Positions 23,570-32,863 are shown, numbered from the stretch's first letter. The stretch is 39,539 nt of DNA from NORP240 sp046047495 (GCA_046047495.1 JBJOHV010000005.1:1-39539); one strand, 5' to 3'. Notes: generated by a model not told the origin, from the letters alone. Translations and numbers: made by a program.

Positions 23570-25297
23570 ATGAACACCCAAGGAAAACTCGCCCTCGCTC
23601 TGGGCCTGTGCGCGGGCCTGCTGGCCTGCAGTGAACCTGCCGCGCCACCCCTGGCGGATGCCGGCATCAACGGCAACGGCAATTGCCTGCCGGCCGACCT
23701 GGTGCTGCACAACACCACCATCTACACCGCCAATGACGCCCAGTGGACCGCGGAGGCGGTGGCAGTGCACAACGGTCGCATCGTCTTTGTGGGCAGCGAG
23801 GCAGACGTGCAGCCCTATCTGTGTGGCGGCGGGGACGTCCGCGATATGGCGGGCCGTACGGTGTTTGCCGGCTTTACCGACAGTCACCAGCACCTGGAGG
23901 GCGTGGGTCGCCGCACCAAGACCCTGAGCCTGTTTGGCATTCCCACCCTGCAGGAAACCCTGGCTGCCATTGAGGCCTGGGCGGCCGAAGTGCCTGCCGG
24001 GGAATGGGTGCAGGGCCGCGGCTGGATCGAGCGGGAATGGACCGATGAGCAACGCTTCCTGAATCGCCATGACGTGGACCTCTTCACCGCCGACAAACCC
24101 CTGTTCATGCCCCGCGCCGATGGTGTGTCCGCCCTGGTGAACACCCGGGCCCTGGAACTGGCCGGTGTGACCCGGGACACCCCAGACCCGGAGGGCGGTC
24201 GCTTCGAGCGGGACCTGGATGGCAACCCTACCGGCTATGTGCTGGCCAATGCCATGAATGTGTTCCGCGACATCATCCCGGCGGACACGCCGGAGTACCT
24301 GAAGGACAATCTGCAACGGGGGCTGGCGGCCAATGCCTCACTGGGCTGGACCCAGACCCACGATGCCGGCATGTCCCTGCAGCTGATCGATCTCATGCAG
24401 GAGCTCCATGCCGAAGGTGCCATGAGTCACAGGGTGTATGCCGCCGCCCCGGTACAGGAGGCCTGGGAATTTCTCGAGCGGGGTACCCTGGCCACCGCTG
24501 ACGGCCTGTTCGAGGTGCGGGGCATCAAGGTATTCATCGACGGCACCCTGGGCTCCCGCGGCGCCGCCCTCATCGACAATTACTCCGATGCCGACCACAA
24601 CGGCTTCATGAACCGCACCACCAAGGAGGAACTGGTGCCGGTTCTGCACCAGTCCCTGCGCCAGGGCGTGCAGATATGGACCCATGTGATCGGCGACCGG
24701 GCAGTGCGTTCACTGCTGGACTGGTATGGCGAGGCCTATGCCGCCGTGCCCCGCAGTGAATGGGCCAGCGAGGATCTGCGCTGGCGCATGGAGCATGCCC
24801 AGATCATCCCACCGGTGGACCAGCAGCGTTTCGTGGAATTGGGGGTCCTGCCCTCCATGCAACCCAGCCATGGCATCGGCGATTTGAATTTTGCACCGGA
24901 CCGCCTCGGCCCTGATCGTCTGGGCTATGCCTATCCCTGGCAGTCGCTGATCGACCGCGGCCTGCGCATCATCGCCGGCTCCGATGCGCCGGTGGAAGCC
25001 GGTGACCCCCGTATCGAGTTTTATGCCGCCGTGGCACGCAAACGCCTGGATGGGACATCCGGCCCCGGTTGGCACCCGGAGCAGGCGGTGACGCGGGAGA
25101 CCGCCCTTAAAATGCTGACCCTGTGGCCCGCCTATGGCGCCTTCCAGGAACAGGACCGAGGTTCGGTGGAGGTGGGCAAATACGGGGATTTCACGGTGTT
25201 CGACCGGGATCTGATGACCGTGCCGGAGACGGACATTCTCACCAGCGAGAATGTCCTGACCATCGTCGGCGGCCGCATCACCTACCAACGGCCCTGA
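23570..25297 (+). CDS. YtcJ-like amidohydrolase, lipoprotein
   Basis: 575 residues from the ATG at 23570 (AAGGAG upstream). The signal sequence ends in the lipobox LLAC, with lipidation at Cys20, so the enzyme is anchored to a membrane in the periplasm. The amidohydrolase-3/YtcJ fold is clear: His106 and His108 in FTDSHQHLE, a likely bridging Lys320 (GIKVFIDGTLGSRGAAL), His372 (WTHVIGDRA), His409 (MEHAQIIPP) and Asp472 (AGSDAPVE) form the metal site. Relatives hydrolyse N-substituted formamides or other amides, and most are uncharacterised. The gene is convergent with the quinohemoprotein gene, and the two stop codons sit in opposite arms of one hairpin. Substrate unknown. Confidence 0.92.
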   Translation: MNTQGKLALALGLCAGLLACSEPAAPPLADAGINGNGNCLPADLVLHNTTIYTANDAQWTAEAVAVHNGRIVFVGSEADVQPYLCGGGDVRDMAGRTVFAGFTDSHQHLEGVGRRTKTLSLFGIPTLQETLAAIEAWAAEVPAGEWVQGRGWIEREWTDEQRFLNRHDVDLFTADKPLFMPRADGVSALVNTRALELAGVTRDTPDPEGGRFERDLDGNPTGYVLANAMNVFRDIIPADTPEYLKDNLQRGLAANASLGWTQTHDAGMSLQLIDLMQELHAEGAMSHRVYAAAPVQEAWEFLERGTLATADGLFEVRGIKVFIDGTLGSRGAALIDNYSDADHNGFMNRTTKEELVPVLHQSLRQGVQIWTHVIGDRAVRSLLDWYGEAYAAVPRSEWASEDLRWRMEHAQIIPPVDQQRFVELGVLPSMQPSHGIGDLNFAPDRLGPDRLGYAYPWQSLIDRGLRIIAGSDAPVEAGDPRIEFYAAVARKRLDGTSGPGWHPEQAVTRETALKMLTLWPAYGAFQEQDRGSVEVGKYGDFTVFDRDLMTVPETDILTSENVLTIVGGRITYQRP

Positions 25298-25315
25298 CCC
25301 GCTTACGGATCAGGG
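25292..25315. terminator. Shared hairpin carrying both convergent stop codons
   Basis: CCCTGA, C, CCG, loop CTTA, CGG, A, TCAGGG. The left arm holds the amidohydrolase TGA and the right arm the minus-strand TGA of the quinohemoprotein gene. There is no U-run, so bidirectional termination is only a possibility; it may also block 3' exonucleases. Confidence 0.4.
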
Positions 25316-27220
25316 TGTGCTACGGGGTCGGAAGGCCAGCAGCACATTGCCCGGCGTTTGATTGAAGCGCCCGTAGCCGGAGCCGACGAACACCATGCCG
25401 GCACCGGCGGCCAGGGAATGGGCATCGATGGAACCGCCCTTGCCCGCCACGCCGTTGGCCGTGGTGAAATCCTGCACCGTGTCGTACTGGAACAGCAGGT
25501 CACCGGTGTCCTTGTCGAAGACCAGCAGCCGACCATCCAGGCTGGCGCTGAGCAGCGCACCATCCACCAACAGCGGCATGGCGGAAAGACCATAACGACT
25601 GTCACAGGCATTGACCCGGTCGGCCCGGCCGTTATCACAGTCCGGCTGCACCCTGTAGGACCAGCTGGTCTCGCCGCTGGCCACGAAGAAGCTGTACATG
25701 CCGGGCTGGGGAGTGAATCCCGGGCGCGGCACGCCCGGATCGTTCACCGGCATGAACACCCGGTTGCCATCGGTGGCGATGCCCCAGTGATTGCCTCCCA
25801 GGGCCGTGCCGTCGCCGATGCGCTGCTGCCAACGCACCGTACCCGTGTCGGGATCCAGGGCCCACAGATCACCGGATTTCTGGCCCGCCAAGAGAAAGTC
25901 ACCGTCCGGCCGCTTTACCAACACCGCCGGGCCGCCGAAATCGTAATCCGCCAACACACTCTCTGCGTAATTGCCGCCTGCCTGATTAGGGCAATTGGCG
26001 TTGTCCCGGTTGCGGCCGCAGGCCTGGTTCCACACATCGTTGGCCAGGGCCTGGAACTGCCAGCGGACCTGTCCCGAGTCCAGCTCCAGGGCGATGATGG
26101 CATCGCTGGTGCTGGTAGCCGGATGTGAGGTGTTCTCCCCGGTGGTGACATACACCAGTCCCCGGTCCCCATCCACCGTGGGTGTGGACCAGATGGGGGC
26201 ACCTGAAGGCCCCCGCAGCGCCACGCCCCGGGCATTGCGCTCACCGGTGTAGTCCGCCTCGGGCATGGTGTGGTACTCCCACAACACTGCCCCGTCGATG
26301 GCAGCCAGGGCAGTGACGGCCCCGTGGCCAATGCAGCATTCGAAGTCGGGATTGGCCGCCTCCCCCACCCCGGAATCAGAAATCGGCACGATCACCCGGT
26401 CACCGTGCAGCACTGGGGCGCCGGTGATCCGCACCGCGCGGCCGTGACTGCGCACATCAGTGGTCCATAACAACTCGCCGGTGGCGGCCGCCAGGGCATA
26501 CACATGGCCCTGGGAATCGCCATAAAGAAGGCCATCCGGCCCCTCTGCACCGAGACGGCCAAAGGTCAGGGAGGAACGCAGCGGTGTGGGGGATTCGAAT
26601 ACCCAGCGGGCACAGCCGCTGCGGGCATCCAGGGCAAACACCCGGCCGGTACCGCTGGCGGCGTAAAACAGGGTATTCCCAACGATCACCGGTGCGGCAC
26701 GCAAGGCCCCGGTACCGGGAAACCCGATCGCCCAGGCCAGTTCCAGCCGGGTCATGTCATCCCGTGTAAGACCGGCGGCCTCAGCGGTCATGGCGCGGCT
26801 GCTGTTTGCATCGATGCCGACCCGGGTCAGCGCCGGCAGTTTGCTCAAATCCACCACTCGGTTGTCCGCTGCGCACAGCAGGGTGTCAACCCAGCGGTCA
26901 TCCTCCTCCGCCACCAGAAAATCGATCAGCAGGGCGCGGTCGGTGATACTCAACAGACTGCCCTGGGCCGCCATGAGGCCCTCGACCAGGGCGAACTCCA
27001 GGGCGGCGGCGCTGTAGGTTTGCAGGACATCCAGGGTGGGGGCCAGGGGGAAATCCGCGCTGCCATGGCAGGTGGCACACTGACGCTGGAACACCAGGCT
27101 GCCGGGGTGGTCGCCGGGACTGAAGGCCGGCGGCTGGGCCTGCAGCGGGGCTGCCACACACAACACGGCGAAACACATCACCAGAGGCAATAAACGACGG
27201 GGCAACAGACAACTGGCCAT
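25310..27220 (-). CDS. Quinohemoprotein, polyvinyl-alcohol-dehydrogenase-like
   Basis: 636 residues. A signal peptide (1-28, ending PLQAQ) is followed by a cytochrome c domain with the heme motif CATCH (Cys48, Cys51, His52) and then a PQQ-type beta-propeller (about 150-636). A heme domain placed before the propeller is the order of PVA dehydrogenases; quinohemoprotein alcohol dehydrogenases have it after. Vicinal cysteines Cys295-Cys296 (DFECCIGHG) could form the disulfide seen over PQQ in methanol and ethanol dehydrogenases. Propeller motifs include AGQKSGDLWALDPDTGTVRW and TTGENTSH. It likely oxidises an alcohol in the periplasm and passes electrons through its own heme to a cytochrome. It is about 110 bases downstream of the SOUL gene on the same strand. 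Confidence 0.9.
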   Translation of the reverse strand: MASCLLPRRLLPLVMCFAVLCVAAPLQAQPPAFSPGDHPGSLVFQRQCATCHGSADFPLAPTLDVLQTYSAAALEFALVEGLMAAQGSLLSITDRALLIDFLVAEEDDRWVDTLLCAADNRVVDLSKLPALTRVGIDANSSRAMTAEAAGLTRDDMTRLELAWAIGFPGTGALRAAPVIVGNTLFYAASGTGRVFALDARSGCARWVFESPTPLRSSLTFGRLGAEGPDGLLYGDSQGHVYALAAATGELLWTTDVRSHGRAVRITGAPVLHGDRVIVPISDSGVGEAANPDFECCIGHGAVTALAAIDGAVLWEYHTMPEADYTGERNARGVALRGPSGAPIWSTPTVDGDRGLVYVTTGENTSHPATSTSDAIIALELDSGQVRWQFQALANDVWNQACGRNRDNANCPNQAGGNYAESVLADYDFGGPAVLVKRPDGDFLLAGQKSGDLWALDPDTGTVRWQQRIGDGTALGGNHWGIATDGNRVFMPVNDPGVPRPGFTPQPGMYSFFVASGETSWSYRVQPDCDNGRADRVNACDSRYGLSAMPLLVDGALLSASLDGRLLVFDKDTGDLLFQYDTVQDFTTANGVAGKGGSIDAHSLAAGAGMVFVGSGYGRFNQTPGNVLLAFRPRSTP

Positions 27221-27330
27221 GGTTCATTCTCCATCTGGCAGCCGTTTTTCCGCGAGCGGTTTGCCGCGGCACTGTCGGGGACGTTATGCCGAACCGGGGA
27301 GGATGTCCAGATGGGGTGACTGAGTCCGGT

Positions 27331-27981
27331 TCAGGAACCGGCCACGACTGCAGGGATTTTATCCACCGGCACCAGCATCTCGTTGCGGCGCATGAACGGC
27401 GGCATGAAGGGCGGATTGTAGGCTGCACTGGCCACATCACCGGTGGGTGTCACACCCAGGGCCGCCAGTTGCTCCAGCAGTTGATCCCGGTGGGCCTCGA
27501 TGTTGCGCCCGGTCCAGCGACCGCTGAAACGCAAGGCCGCCGTGAGCTGACCCTGCACCTCCCGGATCCGCACCCGCGGGTCGGCCGGTTGCGGCGCATC
27601 CGCGAGGCGGTATTTGGTGGGTACCATGAAGGAAATCAGCCAGCCTTGATCCTGGCGATACTGCTGCACCGGCGCCGTCATGGCGATCTTGTCCGCCGGC
27701 TGATTGTCACCGGAGATATAGTCGAACAAGCGCCGGAAGCCTTCATTGGCGGCTGCGTTGTAATCCGCCACATCGGTCACCAGGGTCTCGGCCACCAGAT
27801 AGGATTCATAGCGGCGGAATTCGATGCCGTCCGCTTCGGCGACCACGGTGTAGCTGGGTTTCTCCAGAGCCAAAAGACCTCCTGCGCAGGCACTGAGGCT
27901 GAGGGCGGCCAGCCCGGAAAGCAGCCACTTGCCGGCCCGTTGGGAAAAGGAAGATTGCGTGTGTGTCAGGATCTTTGTCAT
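27331..27981 (-). CDS. SOUL-family heme-binding lipoprotein
   Basis: 216 residues from the ATG at 27981. The signal sequence ends in a lipobox (LSLSAC), so it is a lipoprotein. The SOUL/HBP fold is recognised by YTVVAEADGIEFRRYESYLVAET, GFRRLFDYISGDNQPADKIAMTAPV, ISFMVPTKYRL and the C-terminal YNPPFMPPFMRRNEMLVPV. Bacterial relatives bind heme or porphyrin weakly, and their physiological role is not settled. It follows the second PhnE gene by about 50 bases and precedes the quinohemoprotein gene, so heme handling for the neighbouring cytochrome is conceivable. A 6-bp-stem hairpin (27326-27341, CCGGTT/AACCGG) overlaps its stop codon. Confidence 0.92.
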   Translation of the reverse strand: MTKILTHTQSSFSQRAGKWLLSGLAALSLSACAGGLLALEKPSYTVVAEADGIEFRRYESYLVAETLVTDVADYNAAANEGFRRLFDYISGDNQPADKIAMTAPVQQYRQDQGWLISFMVPTKYRLADAPQPADPRVRIREVQGQLTAALRFSGRWTGRNIEAHRDQLLEQLAALGVTPTGDVASAAYNPPFMPPFMRRNEMLVPVDKIPAVVAGS

Positions 27982-28032
27982 GGCACTGAATACGCTGCCG
28001 CCCCGATTGTGGATCATCAGCCCGGGAACAGC

Positions 28033-28845
28033 TCAGGTGACGGCGCCACGCACCTTGGCGGACACCCACTCGCTCAACACCACGGTGGCGAAGATCAGCA
28101 CGAACACCGTGGCCACCTGTCCCCAGGCCAGGTTGTTGATGGCGGCATTCATCTGCAGGCCGATGCCCCCCGCCCCCACCAGCCCCAACACCGTGGATTC
28201 CCGGATGTTGATATCCCAGCGGTACACAGCGGTGCCGGCGAAGGCGGGCAGGATCTGGGGCCATACCGACCAGGCAAGCACCTGCCCCTTTCCGGCTCCC
28301 GTGGCGGTCACCGCCTCCACCGGCTCGGGATGGATCTCCTCGATGGCCTCGTACAGCAGTTTGCCGATGAAGCCGATGGAGCGCAGGGCAATGGCCAGCA
28401 TGCCGGCGAACACGCCAGGCCCCACGATGGTCACCAGCAACATGGCCCATATGAGGGCGTTAATGGAGCGGGAGCTGACGATCACCGTAAGTGCCAGGCC
28501 CCGCACCACCGGATGGGGCGTGGTGTTGCGGGCCGCCAGGAACGCAAGGGGGAAGGCGATGGCAATGCCCAGCACCGTGCCCACGGTGGCGATGTTGATG
28601 GTGTCCCACAGGGGCAGCAGCAGTGAGCCGGTGATGGACCAGTCCGGAGGTATCATGCGATTCACCAGGCTCAGGCCCTGGGTGCCGGCATCCTCGAGGA
28701 ATTCCCAGATGGTGTTGTCGGAAATGACTTTCCAGCACAGCAGGAACAGCACCAGTCCGGCCAGCCAGCCGGCCTGAATCAACAGCTGCGCCCGGGGCTC
28801 CCGGCGTCGCCATAACGGTTGATCGTTGTGTCGACTCAGTGGCAT
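28033..28845 (-). CDS. phnE: Phosphonate-type ABC transporter permease PhnE, second copy
   Basis: 270 residues with about six transmembrane helices. The coupling (EAA-type) loop reads EAVTATGAGKGQVLAWSVWPQILPAF, and YRWDINIRESTVLGLVGAGGIGLQMNAAINNLAWGQ is the strongly conserved PhnE C-terminal signature. It starts one base after the stop of the first PhnE, so the two permeases probably form a heterodimer. Together with PhnC and PhnD it would import a phosphonate, phosphite or phosphate ester. It is longer at the N terminus than its partner, with an Arg-rich cytosolic leader. Confidence 0.92.
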   Translation of the reverse strand: MPLSRHNDQPLWRRREPRAQLLIQAGWLAGLVLFLLCWKVISDNTIWEFLEDAGTQGLSLVNRMIPPDWSITGSLLLPLWDTINIATVGTVLGIAIAFPLAFLAARNTTPHPVVRGLALTVIVSSRSINALIWAMLLVTIVGPGVFAGMLAIALRSIGFIGKLLYEAIEEIHPEPVEAVTATGAGKGQVLAWSVWPQILPAFAGTAVYRWDINIRESTVLGLVGAGGIGLQMNAAINNLAWGQVATVFVLIFATVVLSEWVSAKVRGAVT

Positions 28846-28846
28846 G

Positions 28847-29671
28847 TCATTGGGTCCACTTGCGCACGAAACCGGAGAAATACTCGCTGGCCAGCACGAT
28901 GATGATGATCACCAGCAGGATGGCGGCCGCGGTGTCGTAGTCATAGCGGTTGATGGCGGTGTTGAGGGTGGCGCCGATGCCGCCGGCCCCCACGATGCCG
29001 ATCACCGCCGACTCCCGGAAGTTGATGTCCAGCCGGTACAGGGACAGGCCGATCAGCCGCGGCATCACCTGGGGCTGGACCGAGTAGTTGACCCATTGCA
29101 GCCAGCCGGCCCCGGTGGCCCGCACCGCCTCCATGGCCTCCTTCTGGGCGTCCTCGATATCCTCCGCCAGCAGCTTGGCCATGAAACCGATGGTGGCGAA
29201 GGCCAGGGTGATGACCCCCGCCAGGGGGCCGAAGCCAAACATGGCCACGAAGAAGATGGCGATGATGATTTCCTGAAACGTGCGGGACAGGGCAATCACG
29301 CTGCGACAGAAAATATAAACCGGTAAGGGCGAGATGTTGCGCGCCGCGCCCAGGCCCACGGGAATGGCCAGCACCACCCCGATCACGGTGGCGGTAAAGG
29401 TCATGGTGAGGCTTTCCTGCAGGCCGGTGACGATTTCTCCCGCGCGGCTGACGAAGTCCGGATGGGTGAAGGAGGCGATGAAATTGAGCCCCCGTTCCCA
29501 GCCCTGGGCGACCCGACCCCAATTGACGTCCACACTGAGCCAGGCCGCGACGATGTAGGCCAGCACCCCCAGGTTGATGCCCCAGCGCAGTCGGGCATCC
29601 CGCACGAAGGGCAGCGGCTGCCAGCGGCCCTGTTGGGCCTGGCTTTGCCGCGCCGTTGCCGTGCTGTTCAT
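28847..29671 (-). CDS. phnE: Phosphonate-type ABC transporter permease PhnE, first copy
   Basis: 274 residues, about six transmembrane helices. Signature segments are EAVRATGAGWLQWVNYSVQPQVMPRLIGLSLYRLDINFRESAVIGIVGAGGIGATLNTAINRYDYD and FCRSVIALSRTFQEIIIAIFFVAMFGFGPLAG, both typical of PhnE. The ATG overlaps the phnC stop by four bases. Paralogous to the next gene; two adjacent phnE genes are a known variant of phosphonate loci. No C-P lyase (phnG-M), phosphonatase or phosphite dehydrogenase is in the window, so the fate of the imported compound is encoded elsewhere. Confidence 0.93.
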   Translation of the reverse strand: MNSTATARQSQAQQGRWQPLPFVRDARLRWGINLGVLAYIVAAWLSVDVNWGRVAQGWERGLNFIASFTHPDFVSRAGEIVTGLQESLTMTFTATVIGVVLAIPVGLGAARNISPLPVYIFCRSVIALSRTFQEIIIAIFFVAMFGFGPLAGVITLAFATIGFMAKLLAEDIEDAQKEAMEAVRATGAGWLQWVNYSVQPQVMPRLIGLSLYRLDINFRESAVIGIVGAGGIGATLNTAINRYDYDTAAAILLVIIIIVLASEYFSGFVRKWTQ

Positions 29672-30498
29672 GGATGGGCGCCCTTGGCGATGGTGGCCAG
29701 GGGATCGGCCGCAACCTCGGCGACGTCCGCGGTATCATCTGCCCGTTCGGCGGCGGCCCAGTCCTCTTCCCCATAGATCAAGGTCAAGGTCTCCGGGGTC
29801 AGCTCCTCCGGCCTGCCGTCGAACACGATTTTGCCGGCCCGCAGCCCCACCACCCGGTCGACGAACTGCTGGGCCAGCAGCACGTCGTGGATATTGATGA
29901 TCACCGCCAGGTTCTGCTCCCGGCACAGCTCCACGATCAAGCGCATGATCTGGCGGGAGGTTTTCGGATCCAGACTGGCGGTGGGCTCGTCCACCAATAG
30001 CAATTTCGGTTGCTGCATCAGGGCCCGGGCGATGCCGACCCGCTGCTTCTGGCCGCCGGACAGGGCATCGCCCCGCTTGTCCAGCATCTCCAGCAGCCCC
30101 ACCCGCTCCAGCAGCCCGCAGGCATTGCGGATGTCATCGGGCCCGAAGCGGCGCAGCAGGCTGCGCCAGAAGCCCACATAACCCAGGCGTCCGGACAATA
30201 CGTTTTCCATCACCGACAGGCGCTCCACCAGTGCATAGCTCTGGAAGATCATGCCGATGCGCCGCCGTGCCAGGCGCAGTGCCCTGCCCCGCAACCGGGT
30301 CAGGTCTTCCCCATCCAGGCTCACCTTGCCGGCGCTGGGTTCCACCAGGCGGTTGATGCAGCGGATCAGGGTGCTCTTGCCGGCACCGGACGGGCCGATC
30401 AGGGCCATCACCTGCCCCGCCGGCACGTCCAGATCGATGCCGTCCAGGGCCAGATCGCCGGTGGCGTAGCGTTTGCTGAGGCCGCGCAGTTGCAACAT
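29668..30498 (-). CDS. phnC: Phosphonate-type ABC transporter ATPase PhnC
   Basis: 276 residues. Walker A GPSGAGKST (about 35-43), Q-loop MIFQSYALVERLSVMENVLSGRLGY (a PhnC hallmark), signature LSGGQKQRV, Walker B LLLVDEPTASLD and switch His in NIHDV are all intact. About 30 extra hydrophilic, acid-rich residues at the C terminus exceed the typical PhnC length of about 250-260. It powers the PhnE pair on the cytosolic face of the inner membrane. It lies nine bases after phnD and overlaps phnE by four. Confidence 0.95.
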   Translation of the reverse strand: MLQLRGLSKRYATGDLALDGIDLDVPAGQVMALIGPSGAGKSTLIRCINRLVEPSAGKVSLDGEDLTRLRGRALRLARRRIGMIFQSYALVERLSVMENVLSGRLGYVGFWRSLLRRFGPDDIRNACGLLERVGLLEMLDKRGDALSGGQKQRVGIARALMQQPKLLLVDEPTASLDPKTSRQIMRLIVELCREQNLAVIINIHDVLLAQQFVDRVVGLRAGKIVFDGRPEELTPETLTLIYGEEDWAAAERADDTADVAEVAADPLATIAKGAHP

Positions 30499-30507
30499 GG
30501 GTCGGTC

Positions 30508-31473
30508 CTAATCGCAGTTGTAGATGGTGTTATTGGCTTCGTCGATGGTGCGGATCACCTGCCAGTGCTCCCGGTAGTTGATGGGCAGGAACCGGGCCAT
30601 GCCCGCCTCGGCGAATTCCTGCTGCAGGGCTGTGCCCTCCCAGTCGAAGCTGAAGAAGGCCGCGCGAATCTTCGCCTGCAGGTCCGGGTGCAGATCATGG
30701 GCCAGGCCATAGGCGGTGGTGGGGAACGTCAGTGAGGTGTAGATGGTGCGGTACTGGTCCGGCCGCACCACGTCCCGGGCCTCCATGCGATGCAGCACCT
30801 CGTTGGCCACTGCCGCCGCCTCGTAGTCCTTGTTCACCACGCCGAGAATGGAGTTGTCGTGGCTGCCGGAAAACGCGGTGCGGAAATCCACGTCCGGCTT
30901 CAAGCCGAATTCGGTGTCCAGCAGGGTGGACGGCGCCTTGAAGCCGGAATTGGAAGTGGGAGACGTGAAGGCCAACTGGCGCCCCTTGAGATCCGCCGCG
31001 GTCTCGATGCCGCTGTCCGGGTAGGTGATGATCTCCATCTGGTAGCCGAAGGAACCGTCCTCCGCCGCCATCAGGGTGAAGGGCACGAAGCCGGTGCAGT
31101 TCACAGCCACCGGGGTGGAGCCGGTGTTGAAGCCGGCCACATGGAGGCGCCCGGCCCGCATGGCTTCCAGTTGGGCCGCGTTGGACTGCACGGGAAAGAA
31201 GCGCACTTCCTTGCCGGTGAGGGATTCCAGATGGGCGATGAACTCATCCCACACCCTGGAATACAGGGCCGGGTCTTCCACGGGGGTGTAGGCAAAGATC
31301 AGGATGCGGGGGTCACGCCATTGGGCCGGATCGCCAGGCAGGTCCGCCACCAGGTCGCCATCGGCATCGTTGTAGCGGGGCGACAGCTGGGCCGCTGCCG
31401 GCAGAGTCCAGATACCGCTCAACAGCAGCGCACCCAGGGTGGCACGGTAGGGAAAGAGGCTGGTCTTGTTCAT
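30508..31473 (-). CDS. phnD: Phosphonate/phosphite-type periplasmic binding protein PhnD
   Basis: 321 residues from the ATG at 31473; longer readings have no ribosome site. Residues 1-28 are a signal peptide (SGIWTLPAAAQ). The PhnD-type binding pocket is visible: AFTSPTSNSGFKAP corresponds to the Ser-Thr-Ser region that grips the phosphoryl group, followed by FSGSHDNSILGVVNKDYEAAAVANEV. TGSTPVAVNCTGFVPFTL is another conserved part. The ligand could be a phosphonate, phosphite or phosphate ester; sequence reading alone cannot decide. It is an unusual PhnD in keeping an acidic, Asp-rich stretch (YNDADGDLVADLPGDPAQWRD) just after the signal. First gene of phnDCEE; the MFS gene ends about 80 bases upstream on the same strand. 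Confidence 0.92.
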   Translation of the reverse strand: MNKTSLFPYRATLGALLLSGIWTLPAAAQLSPRYNDADGDLVADLPGDPAQWRDPRILIFAYTPVEDPALYSRVWDEFIAHLESLTGKEVRFFPVQSNAAQLEAMRAGRLHVAGFNTGSTPVAVNCTGFVPFTLMAAEDGSFGYQMEIITYPDSGIETAADLKGRQLAFTSPTSNSGFKAPSTLLDTEFGLKPDVDFRTAFSGSHDNSILGVVNKDYEAAAVANEVLHRMEARDVVRPDQYRTIYTSLTFPTTAYGLAHDLHPDLQAKIRAAFFSFDWEGTALQQEFAEAGMARFLPINYREHWQVIRTIDEANNTIYNCD

Positions 31474-31554
31474 TGTTGGAGCGATCCGCTCTGCAGGCGA
31501 TTGGCCGGAGAACTTAACACACTTCCACAACGATTGAAGCCCCCGCCTGCCGGA

Positions 31555-32805
31555 CTAGGCCTTGTCGTAGCGGTAGCGGATGCGCCCGCCTTCCATGAAC
31601 ACCCGCAGCCCCCGGTACCTCACCAGATAGCGCACGGCCACCCCGGCGGCGCCCAGTCCGGACAGGGCACCGACTGCCAGCGCCCAGCGGGCACCGAAAC
31701 TGTCCGCCACCCAGCCCACCAGGGGTGCGCCGATGGGCGTGCCCCCCATGGTGATGGCCATGACGATGGCCATCACTCTGCCGCGCATTTTGGCATCGGT
31801 CCACAACTGGGCGGCACCAAAGGCGGTGGTGCTGAAGGTCTGGGCCGACAATCCGATCAGCACCAGCACCACGGCAAAGCCGGCGTAAGTCGGCATCAGC
31901 GCCGCCACACTGAGGCCAACGCCGAACACAAGGGCACCGGCCAGCAGCAGGCCGAAGCGGGGGCGCTCCCGGGTGGCGGACATCAAGGCCCCTATCACCG
32001 ATCCTATGGCCATCATGGAGGAGAGAAAGCCGAACTGGCTGGCACCGGTTTCGAATACGGTCACCGCCATGGTGGAGATGTAAATGGGGAAGTTATTGCC
32101 GAAGGTGCCGATCAGGAACAACATCAACAGCACCGCCATCAGATCCGGCCGGCCCCACACGTAGCGAAATCCTTCCATGAAACTGCCCCGACTGTGGGGT
32201 GGACGATCCCGCTGCTGCAACTCGGAACGGCGCAGCAGCAACAGGGTGGCCACTACCGGCAGGAAGGTCAGGGCGTTGATCAGGAACACCCAGCCGGAGC
32301 CCACCGCCGTAATCATCACACCGGCGATGGCCGGGCCGATGAGACGCCCGGTATGAAAGGAACTGGAATTGAGGGCCACGGCGTTGGACAGATGGGCGTC
32401 GTCCACCAGTTCCCCCACGAAGCTCTGGCGGGCCGGGGCCTCCAGGGCCGACACGCAGCCCAGCAGGAAGGCAAACAGATACACCTGCCACAATTGCACG
32501 GCGCCTGTCAGGATCAGCAGCCCCAGGCCCAGAGCCAGCGCCGCACTGATCAGCTGGGTCGCCAACAGAAGGCGGCGCCGGTCATAATGATCCGCAACAT
32601 AGCCGGACACAGGCAGCAGCAGAATCTGCGGGCCGAATTGCAGCCCTAAAACAATGCCCATGGCGGTGGCGCTCTGATCGGTCAGCTCGGTCAGCACGAC
32701 CCAGTCCTGGGCGATACGCTGCATCCAGGTGCCGATATTGGAAACGAACGCGCCCAGGGCCCACAAACGAAAGTTATGGCTGCGCAATGAGCGGAATGTT
32801 TTCAT
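31555..32805 (-). CDS. MFS transporter, EntS/MFS_3-like exporter
   Basis: 416 residues with about 12 transmembrane helices. The N terminus FRSLRSHNFRLWALGAFVSNIGTWMQRIAQDWVVLTEL is typical of the MFS_3 (EntS, enterobactin exporter-like) group. The loop 2-3 motif A appears as GYVADHYDRRRLLLA, and LEAPARQSFVGELVDDAHLSNAVALNS is also characteristic. Substrate unknown; members export siderophores, macrolides or other small molecules. It lies about 58 bases after the exported RidA gene and about 80 before phnD, same strand, so a transcript covering all is possible. The C-terminal 15 residues are basic and cytosolic. Confidence 0.9.
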   Translation of the reverse strand: MKTFRSLRSHNFRLWALGAFVSNIGTWMQRIAQDWVVLTELTDQSATAMGIVLGLQFGPQILLLPVSGYVADHYDRRRLLLATQLISAALALGLGLLILTGAVQLWQVYLFAFLLGCVSALEAPARQSFVGELVDDAHLSNAVALNSSSFHTGRLIGPAIAGVMITAVGSGWVFLINALTFLPVVATLLLLRRSELQQRDRPPHSRGSFMEGFRYVWGRPDLMAVLLMLFLIGTFGNNFPIYISTMAVTVFETGASQFGFLSSMMAIGSVIGALMSATRERPRFGLLLAGALVFGVGLSVAALMPTYAGFAVVLVLIGLSAQTFSTTAFGAAQLWTDAKMRGRVMAIVMAITMGGTPIGAPLVGWVADSFGARWALAVGALSGLGAAGVAVRYLVRYRGLRVFMEGGRIRYRYDKA

Positions 32806-32863
32806 GGCTCCAGCACCGGCCCGTGGCGGGCCGGCCGAAAGGTAAGGGAAAACTGCGGGGAAT

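Noticed and set aside
28033..31473. Complete phosphonate utilisation locus
   Set aside because: Only the transporter genes are present; no catabolic gene was found in the window.
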